Source: Physocladia obscura
Lineage: Eukaryota > Chytridiomycota > Chytridiomycetes > Chytridiales > Chytriomycetaceae
DNA: 12,997 nucleotides
Assembly: GCA_027596945.1 (NCBI GenBank)
Contig: JADGJH010000941.1
Span: 1 to 12,997, forward strand
Direction of reading: 5' to 3'
In this document: positions 1 through 8,612 of the stretch, piece by piece
Layout of the letters: each line of letters begins with the position of its first letter
Numbering within the stretch: position 1 is the stretch's first letter
The notes under the pieces: model-generated
What the model saw: only the letters and a program-made list of their open reading frames with translations
Database searches by the model: none
What the model was told of the DNA's origin: nothing
Position numbers and translations under genes: made by a program

Positions 1-757
1 TAATTGTTTTAGTAATTTGTTTTTACTGTTTTTTTATGATTTTTCTAGTTTATTTTAAAGAAAAATGAATAATTTAATTATACTTACGTGATTGAAAAAC
101 AAATATTCATCATTAAAAAAAGATTTTTTGTTTTCCAAACAAGATTTTTATGATCTTAAATACATCAAACATTTTTATTTCAACTTGCTACAAGAAAAAA
201 AACTCCCTCAACGCTCGCAAGTGGTAGTTATGCAAGCCAAACTTTCGTTGGTTACGGATTCCTACAATATCAGTTTCCAACCAAATGTCAGAATAGATCT
301 CACATACAAACTGAATGTCAGGACAAAATTCCGCTGAATTTCCCCCCATCCGCTATCATACACAGTTTCCAGTAATTTGATCGTCTTTTTGACTAATTCT
401 AGTTGCAACTGCATCAAGACAACAGCAATTAAACAAAAAAATTCACAACAAAGATGACGGCAACAACACAGAGTTTGAAATCGCTAACCCGCCAGACGGC
501 GCTATACGTGCGGCTGTTGCATCTATAGCACAAACTTTCACAAAATTCATCAATAATAAAATCATTTGATATCCGTACTCCAATTTGGAGACTTGGTGTA
601 CATAAAAAATAATTGTTACGGACCCTGACTTTCATTTGTGACAGAATTAGCAATTTGATATTGTCCAGAGTATAAAGTAAGTTGCACAAAATAAACAATT
701 TGTGTGATATTTAGTTTTAGAAACCAATTTCAGAATTCTTTGTATCCCTCTTTTGTC
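1..757. other. Left end, no confident gene; competing short open frames
   Basis: No frame here is convincing on its own. On the plus strand one ATG-less frame is open from about 158 to 370 and contains the segment GYGFLQYQF; a second runs from an acceptor-like CTAG at 399-402 to TGA at 567-569 and contains EFEIANPPDGAIRAA. On the minus strand frames are open over 412-262 (with KKTIKLLETVYDSGWGEI) and 352-188. Good splice-like sites exist on both strands (minus donor GTAAGTAT at about 87; plus donor GTAAGTTG at about 678). They contradict each other, so at most one strand carries real exons. The stretch also has to contain the 3' end of the minus-strand gene that stops at 758. No AATAAA was seen just downstream of that stop. 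Confidence 0.3.
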
Positions 758-3406
758 TCAGAGACCAATACACTTTGCTATATCTTGCTTTGTTATACCT
801 TTCAAAACTTGGAAAACTGCCACCAAATCCTGCAACTCGCCATAACTTTCTTCATATTCGACAATCTGACTCTCAATTTGACTCTCTACCAATTTCTCCA
901 CTGCGCCAAACTTTTCTAAAATCTGCTCAAACTCGCACACTGCCTTTGCTTCACTTTCTTTCTTGTCGTTCTCTCCAGGAACAGCTTCGTCATCATCATC
1001 ATGCGACAGTCCTGCAATGATGGCTTCATTACTCAAGATTTTTGGAATAATTGCGTTCAACGTGCTTGCAAGAATATGTAGTGTTGAATGTGGGAGTTGC
1101 CGAACTTTTATCAGTGCTGGTAGATTTTGCGGAAGCAGGGTTGTCACCATATTGGAATCTGGAGCTGGCAGCATTTGATACTGGCTAGACCTGTTAGTTT
1201 TCTCGTCATGAAAAGAAGACGAGGACGCGCCTTCAGGTCCTGTTGCTGCTGTTGCTGATACGGGTTGTTGTGTCGGCGGCTTTGAAAGCTTTACATCAAT
1301 AGCGGCAAATAGATGTGGTGTGATCACGGCTAGTCGACGTTCAATATCGTATGGCATTAGTTCCGGTGTGTCAAATGCAATCATGATAGTGTTTCCTGCA
1401 AGTACGTTTCCTGTATTTTGTTTGTTATATCAAAAAATGTTCATATATCCGCAAATAGCTCTTACGATTCATGCAAACAATGCCAACACAATCCTGCAAA
1501 AATGCACAAGCTTCCACGCAAAATTTACTTAAATTCGGTAAACTGGAGTCAAGTTTGAGGGGCTCGCAGTTGCGCGAAAGAACAGTCAGAGCGGCTGAAT
1601 GAAACAAATCGAAATACGATGTTGCAATCATCGCCGATTCTGCATCAAGCAACTGTTGTTGAGCAGATTGCGCTTGAGGAAGTGGCGTCGTGTCAAAACG
1701 AGCCGCCTTTTTTTATTTTATTTTAATTTTTTAATTTAAAAATTGGGCATGTTAAATAATATATTTACCACAGCCCAGCCTAAAACAGTTTGTCCATGAC
1801 TGTTCAAATTATAAACAAAGGCATTTAACAAACTCAAATCAGATGAAGAAAACGGAACAATTGACTGATTTGAAAGATTAGAAAATTAAAGAGATGCCTT
1901 TCTTGTTTTTCTTACCTTGACTTCCACAATTAATTTATCATTAACAACATTTCTTGTGCCAACAAGTAGAAATTGGGTGTAAGTAGTTTGTGGCGGATTG
2001 CGTGGTGGATATATAAGTGGGGGGGTTGGCATACTAATCAGTGTCAGATAAATTTCTGGAAACAGTTGAGAAAAGCAAAGTCAATCCACAAATTATTTTA
2101 TTTTTGATATACCTTTTGTCATACGAATTATCGGTAAAGATGGTGCCAATGCCAATAAACTAGCATTTGCAAGAGCATGGCTATTTTGTGCGTTTCCGCT
2201 TTGAGAAGGAGGAATAAATACAAAATTCGTAGCTGCATGTTGCTGTTGATATGGCTGATATTGTTGCTGTTGATGTTGTTGTGGGTGATGTTGTTGGTAC
2301 TGTTGTTTTTGCTGGTGGTTATGTTGCTGCTGGTACTCACGTTGTTGATGTGGTTGTGGTTGTTGCTGTTGTTGTGATTGTTGCAGGTGTTGTTGGTGCT
2401 GTTGTTGGTACTGTTGATGTTGATGCTGGGCTTCCTGTTGAATAAGAATATTAATTTTTTCTTCGGCAATCACAGGTAAACTGTCGGTATCATGAACTTG
2501 TTGTTCTTGCATTTTGGCATCCATTAGCTGCTCACTTTGCGGCCGGAACTGCAGCAGTTCATCTCCATTATTGTCAGAGCTTACATCAATTTTGGCTATC
2601 TGATCTCCACTAACGCTATCAAGATCAGCGGCAACTACATTCTTCGTAACAGAAACAGCACTACTTCCAACAATCATCGCGTTCATATCAGAAATATTTT
2701 CAGAAACTGCGGATATTACATTTTCGGAATCTTCAACTGAAATATCCATTTCATTTTGAGCAGTCTCACTGATTCGTGCAGCGACAGCTGGTTCAAAATT
2801 TTGCATATCTGAATTTAAATTCGAGAGCGGCGGAACGGATTCATTTGCTGGCGGTGGCAATTGGTCAACAAGGGACAAAATATTCACGGATTTCGATCCG
2901 ATAGATGTTTCAGAACGAAAAGCATGCGTCACTGAAAACGAAGGTGAGTGAGAATCGGATAGCAATTCCGGATGTTGACGTTGCGTATGTGGTGAAAACG
3001 TATCCCGGCTGGTAGTGTGACTGATGAGAGCAAGTACTGCTTCTGCTGCGGCAATATCGTCGGTTGTCGCAGACGCTGTTGAGATTGCAGCATTTGTTTC
3101 TGCTATTGAATTTGTTGCATTTATTATTTCCGCTGTGCCGGTGGTTGGATTCAAACTCGATGGTGGCCAAAACTCAACCGGATCCGAGACAATCTGCTGA
3201 ATATTCTCCGATCGAGGATCTGATTCAACCTTTTCGATAATAGCCTCGATAGGCGGCTGTTGCTGTTCGTCTTGTCCGTGCTGCGCCGATGCTACTTCAA
3301 CCACAACCGCAGAGCTTTTTGCCTCAATTCCACTCGAAATATCATGTGGAATATCGGCTGTACGTATTGGCGTTGTTTCCACATAATCACGATCTTTTGT
3401 CTCCAT
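758..3406 (-). CDS. Large Gln/His-rich protein with unrecognised C-terminal domain, five exons
   Basis: I do not recognise this family. Five exons join in frame on the minus strand: 3406-2113, 2055-1916, 1864-1769, 1706-1466 and 1410-758. Introns are 51-62 nt with GT-AG ends and phases 1, 0, 0, 1. The product is about 807 residues. The first ~430 residues are low-complexity and disordered (Ser, Ala, Asp/Glu rich), with a Gln/His tract encoded at about 2235-2440. The C-terminal ~380 residues look folded: a Pro-rich entry (TPPLIYPPRNPP), a segment with YTQFLLVG, then hydrophobic helices including NTIMIAFDTPELMPYDIERR, an acidic DDDDE stretch and a coiled-coil-like tail. ATG at 3406 (METKDRDYV) has A at -3 and G at +4; an in-frame ATG at 3448 is weaker and would add 14 residues. 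The third intron ends in an A-rich acceptor, the least certain junction. A nuclear or scaffold role is possible but unsupported. Confidence 0.75.
2235..2440 (-). repeat. CAA/CAG/CAT microsatellite encoding a Gln/His tract
   Basis: The plus strand shows dense TGT/TTG/CTG/ATG triplets. Read on the minus strand they are CAA, CAG, CAT and CAC codons giving an interrupted poly-Gln/His run of about 65 residues inside exon 1 of the large protein. The mix of CAA, CAG and His codons means it is not a pure expanded triplet. Plus-strand frames across it give only Leu/Val-rich artefacts. Length polymorphism between strains is likely. Confidence 0.85.
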
Positions 3407-3454
3407 TTTTCTTTCTTTTTGTTGTTGACTAGAGAGCAAAAGGAACATAAGCCT

Positions 3455-3598
3455 TCATAGTTTGGAAGCAGAAACAATCCGTCTTGTATTAGTCTGAAAG
3501 ATTTGAATCACGTCTATCACTGTTTCATCAACAATTTCTTTATCCGGTTTAATCTCCATGATGGCTCCAGCGACATCTACAAATGCTTTTCCAATTTC
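3455..3598 (-). CDS. Terminal exon of an unidentified gene
   Basis: A 48-codon frame read on the minus strand starts after an acceptor (GTCCAG at 3604-3599) and ends at TGA (3457-3455). It includes the segment KAFVDVAGAIMEIKPDKEI and looks helical and codon-like. A donor GTAAGTAAGC lies at 3702-3693, which would give a 104-nt phase-0 intron; upstream of it a frame ending in FEYVDIVSSINSIQ continues to about 3789 before a TGA. That upstream piece already lies in the CpG-poor repeat block, so the gene may be cut there by insertion or may be a remnant. The stop is 48 nt from the preferred start of the next gene on the same strand. Phases do not permit a simple fusion with that gene. Family unknown. 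Confidence 0.4.
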   Translation of the reverse strand, partial: EIGKAFVDVAGAIMEIKPDKEIVDETVIDVIQIFQTNTRRIVSASKL

Positions 3599-3763
3599 CT
3601 GGACACATCAAGAGTTAATTCTGCAATTTCTATTTTCAAAAGTATTCTTCAGTATATCGCAAAGCTAAAACTTTTGAAAAGAGATGTCTGAAGCTTACTT
3701 ACTTGAATTGAATTAATTGAGGAAACTATATCAACATATTCAAATGTTGTTCCACATAGAAAC

Positions 3764-3787
3764 TTGACCAAACACAAATTTGGTCAA
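3764..3787. repeat. 9-bp perfect inverted repeat (hairpin)
   Basis: TTGACCAAA (3764-3772) and TTTGGTCAA (3779-3787) are perfect reverse complements separated by 6 nt. It lies near the left edge of the repeat block. It could be a terminal or structural remnant of an element, or chance in AT-rich DNA. Confidence 0.6.
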
Positions 3788-3946
3788 TTTGATGATAAAC
3801 AAAAATCTTTTTTATTCATTATATTTCTTCACTCATTACTCAAATAAAGACCCAATTGCTTCTTCTCCATTTTTTTTCTTTCACTGACATACTCCTAAAT
3901 TAAATACTAGAATTTGAAGGTTGGGATAGATTTGTTTTTATCTACC

Positions 3947-4051
3947 AATTTCAAAAATAGTCACAAATAATTCAAATGCCACTGTCTAAGACTGTTGATT
4001 TTACAGCATATACTGAATTTTTGCTAATTTTCAAAAATAGTCAAATGCCAC
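3947..4051 (+). repeat. Short local direct repeat
   Basis: The unit AATTTCAAAAATAGTC ... TTCAAATGCCAC occurs at 3947-3982 and again, slightly shorter, as AATTTTCAAAAATAGTC AAATGCCAC at 4026-4051. The two copies are about 79 bp apart. The second lacks an internal ~10 bp. Consistent with slippage or a small duplication. Confidence 0.7.
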
Positions 4052-4801
4052 GAGTTACAGCATCCACAATTGGACTATTGGATTCTACATCTCTGAATAC
4101 TCTATTTATGACAATCTTACCTGCCATTGTGAGAGGGTTGATTTTACAATGCAGACTAACCAAATCATGAAAGTCTTTAAGCACATCAATTATGGATGCA
4201 GGGATGTATATGGAACAACATAAGGTCAGGCATGCAGGCAATTTTGCAAATATGTTTTTTGCAGATCAAACTGATCTGGAAAATAAGAAAATGCTGAATC
4301 AGCTGCAGAATATGACTTGCCATTGATTCTGCAAGGCAAGTGCACTTGAAGAGCTCTGTTTGCCACAAATCCAAATGAGCCTTTGGTATACAACTTCCAT
4401 TCTTTTCAAATTCAGCTGATTCTCACTCTTTTCTTTTGATTGCAGCAAGGGCAAATATTGGAATTGTTGGGTCAGGCTATTCAGCATTGTTAGAAAAAGT
4501 GACTCTACCCAAAACTGTAAATGGAATCAAAAAAAAAAAAATTCACAAGGTGGAGATTGAGCATGCTGTCAAGCAAATTAAGGTAATAAAATCAAAGAAA
4601 TCCATGGAAAATTTATTGAGGGTATGATTAAGATGAAGATGATGAAAATCAATTCAAGTAATGAAGAATATTTTCAAATCACTACCAAAATACTTCAAAG
4701 TCAAAGTTATTGCTGATTTTGTGGAAGAAATTGGCAACAAGAACTTGTGTGTTTTGTCAAAAATTCCACAAATATTCCAATTTATTCAGAAATATTTGCT
4801 G

Positions 4802-4955
4802 CAATGGAGCTGTGATAAAGTTTAAAAAGATTTAAGCTGAGTTAAAGAATGAGTTCCCTTTCTATTGAAAAGAAATTGCTCAAATTGTTTAAAAGTAAAG
4901 AAATGACAGCAGTAGACTTGCCTTTCTGTCATTAAGTGGAAGCTTTTGTAGTAAA
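4802..4955 (-). repeat. Repeat family X, copy 4 (inverted relative to the others)
   Basis: The reverse complement matches the core of the X copies at 6142 and 6895: CACTTAATGACAGAAA, then GGCAAGTCTACTG, TTCTTTACTTTTAAACAATT, GAGCAATTTCTTTTCAATA, and an AGCTTAAATC tail. Matches are diverged but collinear over about 150 bp. It contains no CpG. Nature of the element unknown. Confidence 0.7.
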
Positions 4956-5122
4956 TTTTTTGAATAGCCAAAGAACAGGCATAAGGTTTTAGTAAGCTGA
5001 AGAAAAGTAGTAGTAATATTGCTGGTAGCTGAAGTGGCTTGAGTCAACTTCAATACTTTCTCTTTCAGAACTAAATGACAAGGGTTTTGAGATGGAAGTA
5101 TGAGAAATAGTTAGAGTAGAAG

Positions 5123-5492
5123 TTAAGCACTGAATGAATACTTTGTTCCATGTACTGTTGCACCAGAATCTATAATGGTTTGCGGAGTTTTCTCACCTCC
5201 AATTCTACCCATTTTTCTTATAGATATATTATTATCATTCATAATAACATCTCCATCTTCATCTACTTTTTCACTTTGTTGAGATATTCTTAACTTTAGA
5301 CTCATTCAACCGCTTCATTCTTTCAGCAATTGAGAGCTTTACTTTTTCTTTATTTTGTACTGTCAGATTTGCGTCTTCTTCATCTGAGGAATCCAAATCA
5401 TCCTTTGCATCATAATTTACTTTACCTTTACAGCTATTCAATTTTGGCTGTTTTGGTTTCTTTAAATCCACTTTTGCTTTCTTTTCTTTCAC
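5123..5492 (-). pseudogene. Ty1/copia-type gag-protease fragment, frameshifted
   Basis: Two overlapping minus-strand frames, 5492-5271 and 5305-5123, are not in the same frame. The upstream one is Lys/Glu/Asp-rich, with EKVKLSIAERMKRLNES, as in the charged C-terminal part of a Gag. The downstream one ends with TIIDSGATVHGTKYSF, matching the retroviral-like aspartic protease active site of Copia elements (consensus DSGAT-H). A stop follows shortly after, and no integrase, reverse transcriptase or RNase H signature was found at lower coordinates where they would lie. No zinc knuckle was seen. It is therefore a broken fragment, possibly of a domesticated or low-complexity Copia relative. Three of the few CpGs of the block fall here (5183, 5311, 5372), so it may be younger than its surroundings. 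Confidence 0.6.
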
Positions 5493-5527
5493 ACAAAATC
5501 ATTGTTGCAGTATTTAAATTTAATTTC

Positions 5528-5605
5528 AAAAATTTGGCAACAGTGGTAAGTGATTGGCTCTATACAGAATTCAACCCCAAGTTCAATCCTGGCAGGTGGC
5601 ATTTT
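5528..5605 (+). repeat. tRNA-like segment, possible SINE head
   Basis: An A-box-like TGGCAACAGTGG begins at 5535 and a B-box-like AGTTCAATCC lies at 5580-5589. The 45-nt spacing is that of a tRNA gene. Stems are poor: G53-C61 and A52-T62 pair, but two other T-stem pairs fail and no clean anticodon stem is visible. This is not a functional tRNA. It is best read as the tRNA-derived 5' part of a SINE or a decayed tRNA copy; chance similarity is possible. Confidence 0.4.
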
Positions 5606-6141
5606 AATATGAGTGATGTTCAGATCAATTTCAAAAGTTGCCAAATTTGAGTACAGGATGTTTTCTGAAGGCATAAATTTATCTTGTGGGTATTAAATTT
5701 CCTTGGCAGAATATTGGCTGTGTGGTTTTTTGTGTATTTGACAATTTCATAATACAAAACCTCTTAGCACACTCCTCACAAGCCCTTAATTCCATTCTTT
5801 GGAGCAGTGTGTGTTTAGTCAGCCTGCTGTGCATCAATAATCAATTTTTTCAATTTAATAATGCGTTTGTTTGAATGCAGCTTTGATTTGGTCAGATCAC
5901 TTTTGTTAAAATATTCAATTTTGGCAAACATGGCATTGCTTTGGTAGAGAAAAACAGTGATTTGGTTGCTTTGTGCATGGGGCATTTTTTCTTGTTTGTT
6001 TGTTGTTTTTTTTTTTTTCAAACTGACAAACATGTTTAGAAAATTCCAACCACAAAAATAAACTAAAGATCTTATCTTTTTAAGACTGTTCCTTTGTGCT
6101 TTGTGCACAAAGCTTGCCTATAGCATTATGTTGCAATATCT
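5606..6141. other. AT-rich repeat-block DNA without a recognised gene
   Basis: Only one CpG (5863) is present. A minus-strand frame of 97 codons (6108-5815) is open but rich in Lys, Asn and simple sequence, with no recognisable motif. A 14-bp perfect palindrome CTTTGTGCACAAAG lies at 6099-6112 next to a partial direct copy of its left arm. Nothing else is supported. Confidence 0.5.
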
Positions 6142-6434
6142 GTTTATGATTGTGTATGGTAAGGAATTTTAGCGTGAATCCTTTCTTTATTCTAGATTTT
6201 CATTGTTCAAAATCCTTAATCATAAAAATTCCAAAACCAGTCTTTAAATTAATCTTGCATTTTCCTCCCCATACAAAACTTCCTTTTATTAATACAAAAG
6301 CTACTGCTTAATGACGGAAATGGCAAGTCCACTGTTTTGTTCTTTACTTTTTAAGCAAATTGAGCAATTTCTTTCAATAAAGAGTGAATTCATCCTTCAA
6401 TACAGCTTGAATCTTTTACACTTTAACATCCATG
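6142..6434 (+). repeat. Repeat family X, copy 1
   Basis: The segment from TTTATGATTGTGTATGG to ACTTTAACATCCATGG aligns along its whole length with 6895-7159. Shared blocks include AGATTTTCATT, CAGTCTTTAAA, CATTTTCCTCC, TACAAAACT, TTAATACAAA, CTTAATGA, ACTGTTTTGTT and CAATAAAGAGTGAATTCAT. The terminal AATAAA resembles a polyadenylation signal. It has one CpG (6314), which reads TG in the other copies. Confidence 0.85.
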
Positions 6435-6487
6435 GCTCAAAATAAAACTTTTGTGCCTCATTTCTGATGCCTTAATATTGATTAAAA

Positions 6488-6694
6488 AACTAATTTCTTA
6501 GCCAAAGAAATTGTTCAAATGTAAAAGACAAAGTTAGAACATTTAATCCCTATTCTTGAATTTCACTGTGAAGAACAAAAATTTATATTCTTTAACAGTT
6601 GTCTAATCAATAATACTTCTATTTCCAATTTTTTATTAAATATTATTTAACAGATATTCAGCTTGTATAACACATTTTATTTTTTAAATCTAAC
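6488..6694 (+). repeat. Repeat family Y, copy 1
   Basis: Begins about 50 bp after X copy 1. It matches the reverse complement of 7912-8107: AAATTGTTCAAATGT, AGTTAGAACATTT, ATTCTTGAATTTCAC, CTATTTCCAATT and TTCAGCTTGTATAACACAT occur in the same order. No coding capacity is visible. Confidence 0.85.
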
Positions 6695-6894
6695 ACTACT
6701 TTCTGACAACTGTGGTTAATAAGCTTCCAGATGAGCCAAAAATTAAGCTGAACTTGTTGAATCCATCTGACATCTTGTCTTCATCAGAAAATTATCATTG
6801 GCTTCATTTTCATTTGGAAGTTTTGCTCCACAATTCACTTGCATGACTTGTTTCAATCTATTTCATGCAAACAAAATATGTGTTTAATCTGCAT

Positions 6895-7159
6895 TTATGA
6901 TTTTATATGGCATGGATTATTTGAGATTTTCATTTCTTAAAATCCTCTGTCCCAAAAATTTTAAACAGTCTTTAAAATAAATCTTGCCATTTTCCTCCAT
7001 GTACAAAACTCTGTTATTGTATTAATACAAAGCTTACTTAATGATGAAAAGGCAACTGTTTTGTTTTTTACTTTTAAGCAATATGAGCAATTTCTTTTCA
7101 ATAAAGAGTGAATTCATTTTTCAACTATCTTCTTTTACTTTAAAAATTTGCATCCATCT
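6895..7159 (+). repeat. Repeat family X, copy 2
   Basis: Direct repeat of 6142-6434, about 750 bp downstream, with scattered substitutions and small indels. Unlike copy 1 it is not followed by a Y copy, so X and Y are either separate elements or this copy is truncated. Confidence 0.85.
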
Positions 7160-7911
7160 TGACAAAATTGTAAGTCAAGCATCATCCTACTGCCAATATT
7201 AAATTAACATGAAGTATCAAGATCTGCCACTGTGATTGAATCTTGATTTTGTGTCCTTTTCTCCTCTTTATTCTGTTTTATCTTTATTCTCTTATTTCCT
7301 ACTCTTTTACTTTCTTCTTTCTTTATCTGATCTCATATTTGATTCTTCTTCTCTTTTTGCCTTTTATGATGCATTTTGGGTTTTTGGGAAGAAGTTGGGA
7401 CTTTATAGTTTTTCTGGCTTGTGGGATTTCTCATTCAATGTGGAGGAGTTGAATACCAGAACTGGATTGACCAATAGGATTTGGGAGCTGAGAATTACAA
7501 AATGATGGTGCAACAAAAAAAAGGGTATTTAAAGGGCTAAAAAGCAGGGCTTTCTTTTTTTTAGTTTGTTGTTTTTATCTTTGTGTTTATCTGGCATTGT
7601 CTTGAATTGACAGTATTTCCCTCAAATACATTAGGAATCCAATCTACTTGGGCTATATTAACACACTGTAAAAATATTAGATGAATATTTGCAGGAATTT
7701 TGTTGTTTCCCAGGAATTCAAATGCAAAAATTTCAGTAGCTGAGATAGGCCAACAACTGAAAGAAACAATCTACAGTGTAGGTGCAATAGTACTTTTGCA
7801 TGATTTTCAGTTCCCTTACTAAACAATCTTTTTCATCACTGAGTCATGTAACCTATAAGCATACAGTGACTCCCTTTTAATTTTCCATACCTCAGCTTGG
7901 GTTGTTGCAAT
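7160..7911. other. AT-rich stretch with promoter-like CCAAT and TATA motifs
   Basis: A pyrimidine-rich tract (about 7250-7365) is followed by GACCAATAGG (7469-7478) and GGGTATTTAAAGGG (7524-7537), a CCAAT box and TATA-like box about 55 bp apart. This could be a relic promoter or LTR-like control region of an element. A plus frame at 7236-7505 is an artefact of the T-rich tract. No CpG is present. Confidence 0.35.
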
Positions 7912-8107
7912 TTGTTAAATTTATTATTAAATATGTGTTATACAAGCTGAATCCACATTAGAAATATATTAGTGTAGAATTGGAAATAGATATATTATTT
8001 ATTAAATACTATGAAAAAAATTCCTTTTCATGGTGAAATTCAAGAATGGAGATAAAATGTTCTAACTTTTCACATTTGAACAATTTGTTTTGCTGAGAAA
8101 TTGGTTT
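7912..8107 (-). repeat. Repeat family Y, copy 2 (inverted)
   Basis: Reverse complement of 6488-6694 over about 200 bp, with shared blocks such as TGTGTTATACAAGCTGAAT, AATTGGAAATAG, GTGAAATTCAAGAAT and ATGTTCTAACTTT. The two arms are about 1.2 kb apart and enclose X copy 2. Confidence 0.85.
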
Positions 8108-8210
8108 TATAATCAAAGTAATATAAATCAGATTATTAATCTAAATTTCTTCAAGAATTTACCAAATTCATATCAAACCTTCTTTATTTCAAGTATTCAA
8201 AAACAATTTA

Positions 8211-8254
8211 AGCAATTTCCAAGCAATTTCCAACTGCTTTCCAACAACTTTCCA
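8211..8254 (+). repeat. Four tandem 11-bp units
   Basis: Units are AGCAATTTCCA, AGCAATTTCCA, ACTGCTTTCCA and ACAACTTTCCA, followed by ACCATTTG. The first two are identical and the later ones drift in the first half, keeping TTTCCA. A minisatellite in repeat-block DNA. Confidence 0.8.
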
Positions 8255-8479
8255 ACCATTTGTCTTTATAAGCATCTCCTATTCTTTTTCTTTCTACTTC
8301 AAAACTATTTAAACCCCTTTATTTTATTTTGCTTCAAAGTTGAGGCACAAGGATGGAGACACAAAAGTTTTAAGGCACAAATTGGGTATTTTTAAAGGAG
8401 TTCTATTCTTGAAAATAATAATAAGATTCAAACTAAAATTAACATTTATTGTGCACCAAAATGAAACAATCAATTTTTT

Positions 8480-8612
8480 CTGCCATTTTTCTCAATACAT
8501 AAAGTCTTCCAGTTTATATGTACATATAAATTTCACTTAATGATGGAAAGAAAAAGTTTACTATTGATTTAGATTTTGAATGTATTTTTGTAAATAAAGA
8601 ATTCTTTTCATC
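8480..8612 (+). repeat. Repeat family X, copy 3 (most diverged)
   Basis: Shares TGCCATTTTTCTC, ATACA-AA-TCTTCC, ACTTAATGATGGAAAG and AATAAAGAATTC...TTTCATC with the X copies at 6142 and 6895, in the same order and orientation. The central part is heavily substituted. Older copy or a subfamily. Confidence 0.55.

Larger units (their letters stand above)
3703..4801. other. CpG-free AT-rich repeat-derived stretch, no intact gene
   Basis: No open frame here is convincing. There is one CpG at 4051 and then none until 5183. Short fragments on the minus strand look once-coding (about 4241-4041, with LVSLHCKINPLTMAG before a donor-like GTAAGATTG) and one on plus at 4436-4627 (with GIKKKKIHKVEIEHAVKQIK), but none extends or shows a family motif I recognise. 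A local direct duplication lies at 3947-3982 / 4026-4051 and a hairpin at 3764-3787. The most likely content is decayed mobile-element sequence. Confidence 0.5.

Noticed and set aside
453..527. Short plus ORF starting MTATTQSLKSLTRQTALY, at first sight LYR-like
   Set aside because: It stops after 24 codons, has no convincing donor, and rival frames overlap it.
2177..2469. Leu/Val-rich plus-strand frames and an Asn/Thr-rich minus frame
   Set aside because: They are other-frame readings of the CAA/CAG tract in the Gln-rich gene.
4436..4627. Plus-strand frame with Lys-rich segment
   Set aside because: Lies in decayed repeat DNA, has a poly-A-driven Lys run and no recognised motif or continuation.
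5024..5090. Second tRNA-like A-box (TAGCTGAAGTGG) near 5025
   Set aside because: The only B-box-like sequence is about 58 nt away and poor, so the spacing and match are not tRNA-like.
5815..6108. 97-codon minus-strand frame
   Set aside because: Composition follows AT-rich simple sequence; no motif, no splice context.
6142..7159. X copies 1 and 2 as the two LTRs of one retrotransposon
   Set aside because: Only about 460 bp lies between them, with no TG...CA ends, primer-binding site or coding part recognised, and further X copies occur in both orientations.
7236..7505. Phe/Leu/Ser-rich plus frame resembling a membrane protein
   Set aside because: Produced by a pyrimidine-rich tract; no homology signal and it lies in CpG-free repeat DNA.
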